A DNA stretch of 64,000 nt. Origin: an uncultured Prevotellaceae bacterium. GTDB lineage: Bacteria > Bacteroidota > Bacteroidia > Bacteroidales > Bacteroidaceae. Within the stretch, counting starts at the first letter, position 1; every line of letters begins with the position of its first letter. This document shows positions 60,013-64,000 of the stretch, piece by piece. Under the pieces are notes generated by a model. That model ran no database searches and had not been told where the DNA came from. It worked only from the letters and a program-made list of their open reading frames with translations. The position numbers and the translations under genes were made by a program. The stretch spans positions 248,001 to 312,000 of the forward strand of contig OMRP01000001.1 in NCBI GenBank assembly GCA_900313615.1, written 5' to 3'.

Positions 60013-61923
60013 ATGAAAACAAGCAGCATAGTCAAGATGAGAAGTGTTGTGGTGCTCATTGTCGCAGCACTTCTTCTGGAACTGACCACTGCCGTGCAAT
60101 ATTTCGCTACACGGCGCGACATCACGTGGCAACTCACGGAGATGGCGCAGCGTGACTTGAGCGAAACCAACCACACGGCGCTGCTTAAACAAGATGTGGA
60201 GAAGACGATGTCCGATTATATGCCAATCGTTCAAAAATTGGTGGAGAAAAAGGATATCGACTCGCTGAAAATGACACTGCGTAAAATGTTGGTCCAGTCA
60301 GAGTATATCACTGGAATGAACATTGCTTTTATACCGGGGTATATAAACGATGCCGTTTCAAATCCAAAATCCCATGGAAGATTCGGAATCTATATCTATG
60401 GCGAAGAAGATGATATCACAGAACAATCCATCGATTTTGACTATACCCAACGCTCTTGGTTCCACCGTGCCTTGGACAACGATGATTTTTGGAGTGAGCC
60501 TTACGAAGGACGTTACAATGTGATGCTCATGTGCACTTTCTCAAAACCTGTGCACGACAAACAAGGCAAAACGGTGGGTGTGCTCGCTGCCGACGTTCCC
60601 CTTGATGAACTGTCGGCCATGGCGACACAACTCTACGACAACCAACGACACTCGCTACTCCCCGTAGTCATACTCCAATTGTTGGGACTGCTCGTGCTGG
60701 CGTTCATCATTCAGCGTTATGTGGCTAGCCAACGTAAATTGGTGACCGTTGACAAAGAGATGGCGCGGATAGAAAACGAACTAAATATTGCTCGAAACAT
60801 CCAGATGGCCATGTTGCCGAAAGTGTCACATCCTTTCCCCGACCATGATGATGTGGAAGTGTATGCGTCGCTCACACCAGCGCGAGAGGTGGGTGGTGAT
60901 TTCTACGACTTCATCATGCGTGATGACCACCTGTTCTTCTGTATAGGCGACGTTTCGGGAAAAGGGGTGCCGGCAGCATTGCTCATGATGGCCATACGTA
61001 CCCTCTTCCGCACGGAGGTGGGGCGGCAAAACACCAAAGCGGCGGATATCACGGCTGTAGATATCATGCAGGCCATGAACAGGACAATATGCGAAGAACA
61101 GACGGCAGGATATTTCGCCACGATATTCATCGGTATACTCAACACCGCCAGCGGACACATCGATTATTGCAATGCTGGACATGAGGCACCGCTCATTGCG
61201 GGCGTACCGCTGAAAGTCTTCTCTAACCTGCCTGTGGGAGCATTGCATGAATGGGAGTTCAAAGGACAATCGGTGGACATGAATGTCGGCGATATTCTGT
61301 TCCTCTACACAGACGGACTGAGTGAGATGCGCAATGTCGAGGGAAAACTGTTCTCAAGGAGTAAGGTGTTGGCCTTGAATGGTGAGTTGAAGGGGGAAGA
61401 CGTGCACACGTTGGTGACTCGGATGGAGAATGAGTCCAGAATTTTCGCAGGCAAGGCTCAGCAGAGCGACGACATCACCATGATGGCCATTGAATGGAAA
61501 GGCAAGAAAACAATGACATTCTCGCCCGTCAGCCTTGATGATGACCTGTCAAAGGTGAATTCTTTCTTGAAGGGCATAGCAAGGCATGCAGGAATGGAAA
61601 AACGTGATACAAAACGGCTGCGTTTGGTGGTGGAAGAGGCGATGACCAATGCCGTGATGCACGGACAGGCAAAGATGGTGCAGCTGACGGCAACGGTGAA
61701 CAGAGATGATGTCCAACTGTGCATCATCGACGATGGATTGCCATTCAATCCCACCACGGCACCGACAACCGACCTGTCGATGGATGCTGTTGACCGACCG
61801 CCAGGTGGACTGGGATTGGTGTTCATCCGTCAACTGAGTAACATGCTCGAATACCGTCGACAAGACGACAAAAATATGCTTATCATTAATAAAAAAATAA
61901 ATCATGACGACAAACATCTATGA
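60013..61923 (+). CDS. RsbU-like PP2C phosphatase with sensor domain and C-terminal HATPase, 636 aa
   Basis: The first 25 residues or so form a membrane helix. An extracytoplasmic sensor of Cache type follows ('YTQRSWFHRALDNDDFWSEP', 'VHDKQGKTVGVLAADVPL'), then a second helix near residue 215-235. The SpoIIE/RsbU PP2C domain spans about 260-490 with metal ligands in 'VGGDFYDF' and 'GDVSGKGVPAALLM'. Residues about 500-636 are an RsbW-like HATPase with N-box 'EEAMTNAVMHG'. Having phosphatase and anti-sigma-type kinase on one chain is notable. It overlaps the STAS gene by 20 bp. Likely responds to an external signal. Confidence 0.88.
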   Translation: MKTSSIVKMRSVVVLIVAALLLELTTAVQYFATRRDITWQLTEMAQRDLSETNHTALLKQDVEKTMSDYMPIVQKLVEKKDIDSLKMTLRKMLVQSEYITGMNIAFIPGYINDAVSNPKSHGRFGIYIYGEEDDITEQSIDFDYTQRSWFHRALDNDDFWSEPYEGRYNVMLMCTFSKPVHDKQGKTVGVLAADVPLDELSAMATQLYDNQRHSLLPVVILQLLGLLVLAFIIQRYVASQRKLVTVDKEMARIENELNIARNIQMAMLPKVSHPFPDHDDVEVYASLTPAREVGGDFYDFIMRDDHLFFCIGDVSGKGVPAALLMMAIRTLFRTEVGRQNTKAADITAVDIMQAMNRTICEEQTAGYFATIFIGILNTASGHIDYCNAGHEAPLIAGVPLKVFSNLPVGALHEWEFKGQSVDMNVGDILFLYTDGLSEMRNVEGKLFSRSKVLALNGELKGEDVHTLVTRMENESRIFAGKAQQSDDITMMAIEWKGKKTMTFSPVSLDDDLSKVNSFLKGIARHAGMEKRDTKRLRLVVEEAMTNAVMHGQAKMVQLTATVNRDDVQLCIIDDGLPFNPTTAPTTDLSMDAVDRPPGGLGLVFIRQLSNMLEYRRQDDKNMLIINKKINHDDKHL

Positions 61924-62209
61924 AAATGAAGGCCGATTGGTGGCCGCTCTAATTGGCGACCTCGACACGGCGGCTTGTGCCCAGGCTGAACGCGACTTGG
62001 CACCGCTCTTCGAACGTGACGACTGCGACATCGTGGTCGATTGCGCTGAACTGGACTATATCTCTTCCAGTGGACTGCGTATCTTGCTCAATATCTATAA
62101 GCATGTGAGGAAAAACGGTCATCGCGCCTTCCTCCGCCAACCTGCCGACGATGTGGAGGAGGTGCTGCGCATAGGTGGATTCCTCCAACTCTTCGAAAAG
62201 GAAGAATAA
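61904..62209 (+). CDS. STAS-domain anti-sigma-factor-antagonist-like protein, 101 aa
   Basis: Whole protein is a STAS fold: 'LVAALIGDLDTAACAQAE', 'DIVVDCAELDYISSSGLRIL' with the conserved phosphorylatable Ser in the 'SSSGLR' helix start, and a C-terminal helix 'VEEVLRIGGFLQLF'. In partner switching, the HATPase phosphorylates this Ser and the PP2C domain removes the phosphate. Overlaps the upstream gene by 20 bp. Confidence 0.9.
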   Translation: MTTNIYENEGRLVAALIGDLDTAACAQAERDLAPLFERDDCDIVVDCAELDYISSSGLRILLNIYKHVRKNGHRAFLRQPADDVEEVLRIGGFLQLFEKEE

Positions 62210-62220
62210 CACAACAACCA

Positions 62221-62288
62221 TAATCGCGTAACTCATCACTCGTAACTTGTAACTCATCACTCGTAACTCATCACTCGTAACTAATAAC
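62221..62288. repeat. 'taactcatcactcg' tandem array
   Basis: Degenerate repeat 'gtaactcatcactc' and 'gtaacttgtaactcatcact' between the STAS and regulator genes. Same type as the array at 44010-44105. Confidence 0.55.
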
Positions 62289-62290
62289 CT

Positions 62291-62851
62291 ATGTCACAAG
62301 AAGAGATACAAAAACTGCAAAACGAGAACGCTGCGCTCAAAGAGGAAGTAAATCGACTCAGGGATGAACTGATAAGGCTCGTGAGCCGTAACCTCGACCT
62401 CTCCGAACGGCTCGAAGAAGACAATGAGATGCGCCGGCGTGTGTCTGTGGCCAAAGAACTGCTCCAAGGAAACATAGAAAGGCAGCGCAATGCTGACCTG
62501 AAAGACGACAGTCAACTCATGGCAATCATTGAGATGAAAATTGAGTCCGACAGACCACATCTGCAACCTGATTTCTGCGCACGTGACTTGGCCAAGATGC
62601 TCGACGTGAGCCAGGAACGTCTGAATCGCCTGTTTCGACACCAGACCATCCACCGCACACCTGAGGCATACATCGACAACCTCAGGGTGTTGGCAGCCTT
62701 GCGGTTGCTCAGGGAAAAGCAGAACTATACCATTGCCGTTATCGCCGAAGAAGCGGGCTTCAGCAACGTGCGTACATTACAGCGTAGGGTACAGGACGCC
62801 ATCGGCATGACACCGGTGGAATACCGCACCTTGATGACACGCGATATGTGA
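62291..62851 (+). CDS. Coiled-coil AraC-type DNA-binding protein, 186 aa
   Basis: Residues about 3-60 are a Leu/Glu-rich coiled coil ('LQNENAALKEEVNRLRDEL'). Residues about 85-186 are an AraC double HTH ('CARDLAKMLDVSQERLNRLF', 'TIAVIAEEAGFSNVRTLQRRV', then 'MTPVEYRTLM'). There is no sensor domain. It follows the PP2C/HATPase and STAS genes by about 80 bp and is probably their output. Bacteroidota lack a sigma-B-type factor, so an AraC-type target would fit. This is inference. Confidence 0.8.
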   Translation: MSQEEIQKLQNENAALKEEVNRLRDELIRLVSRNLDLSERLEEDNEMRRRVSVAKELLQGNIERQRNADLKDDSQLMAIIEMKIESDRPHLQPDFCARDLAKMLDVSQERLNRLFRHQTIHRTPEAYIDNLRVLAALRLLREKQNYTIAVIAEEAGFSNVRTLQRRVQDAIGMTPVEYRTLMTRDM

Positions 62852-62931
62852 AAGCATCAAGGCTCATTTCCGTCCCTTTATTGTTCATGTTTCCCATGCG
62901 TAACATTTAAAAAAGTAAATGTTACAAAATC

Positions 62932-62965
62932 TTTGTGTGCCACATATTGTTTTTCAGTAATTTTG
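62932..62965 (+). promoter_or_regulatory. Promoter of the esterase gene
   Basis: TTTG at 62932-62935 and TAATTTTG at 62958-62965 with a slightly long 22-bp spacer. Confidence 0.5.
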
Positions 62966-62972
62966 TCGCTAA

Positions 62973-64000
<1,028 letters not shown>

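Overview
The window looks like a chromosomal segment of a Prevotella-like member of the Bacteroidales (Bacteroidota). Four things point there. Promoters carry the Bacteroidota -7 box TAnnTTTG with a TTG/TTTG about 19-21 bp upstream. Several large secreted proteins end in short 'G-[IVL]-Y-x-x-x-G-K-K' tails like type IX secretion (T9SS) C-terminal domains. The gene content is typical: BspA-type leucine-rich-repeat proteins, nrfHA-ccsBA, a DUF4954 protein, a GH97 enzyme, a BtuG-type beta-propeller. Intergenic DNA is AT-rich and full of dispersed short repeats. No insertion sequence, phage, CRISPR array or rRNA was seen.

Layout. 1-9.5 kb: two divergent BspA-like LRR proteins (the first cut by the window edge), a small acidic peptide and a BACON-like secreted protein. 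9.5-11.3 kb: an AAA/DUF4143 ATPase on the minus strand, preceded by four 34-bp direct repeats and bracketed by two copies of a strong hairpin element. 12-17.7 kb: two tandem CotH-kinase-type secreted proteins and a second small acidic peptide. 17.7-21.8 kb (minus): respiratory nitrite ammonification, nrfH-nrfA plus the cytochrome c assembly genes resB/ccsB and ccsA. 21.9-28.1 kb (minus): Na/Pi cotransporter, tadA, a DUF4954 hexapeptide-repeat protein, hflX. 28.3-34.8 kb (plus): a candidate small RNA, nagB, a NagB-like/PIG-L fusion whose NagB active site is degenerate, a GH97 glycosidase and a BASS-like transporter. 35.1-44 kb (plus): tRNA-Val, a membrane-anchored AraC-type regulator, two more secreted protein/small peptide pairs and a lipoprotein.

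44.1-59.5 kb (minus) is the most interesting part, a vitamin B12 locus under two separate cobalamin riboswitches. The upstream riboswitch precedes a btuB-like TonB receptor, a btuG-like surface propeller lipoprotein, a secreted protein and a 1,870-residue multidomain protein with a DUF4465-like domain. That operon ends in a terminator. A second promoter and cobalamin riboswitch then precede a 1,419-residue repeat adhesin and another small acidic peptide. 59.7-64 kb (plus): tRNA-Arg, a PP2C phosphatase/kinase-STAS-AraC partner-switching module, and a carbohydrate esterase that runs off the window.

Two themes link distant parts of the window. First, five large secreted proteins sit directly beside a 60-80-residue acidic peptide with a shared N-terminal 'Y-[IV]-x-P' motif and a C-terminal Trp-acidic/Asn ending; I do not recognise this as a named system. 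Second, several dispersed intergenic repeat families recur, including one whose AATT tracts are spaced 10-11-10 bp.
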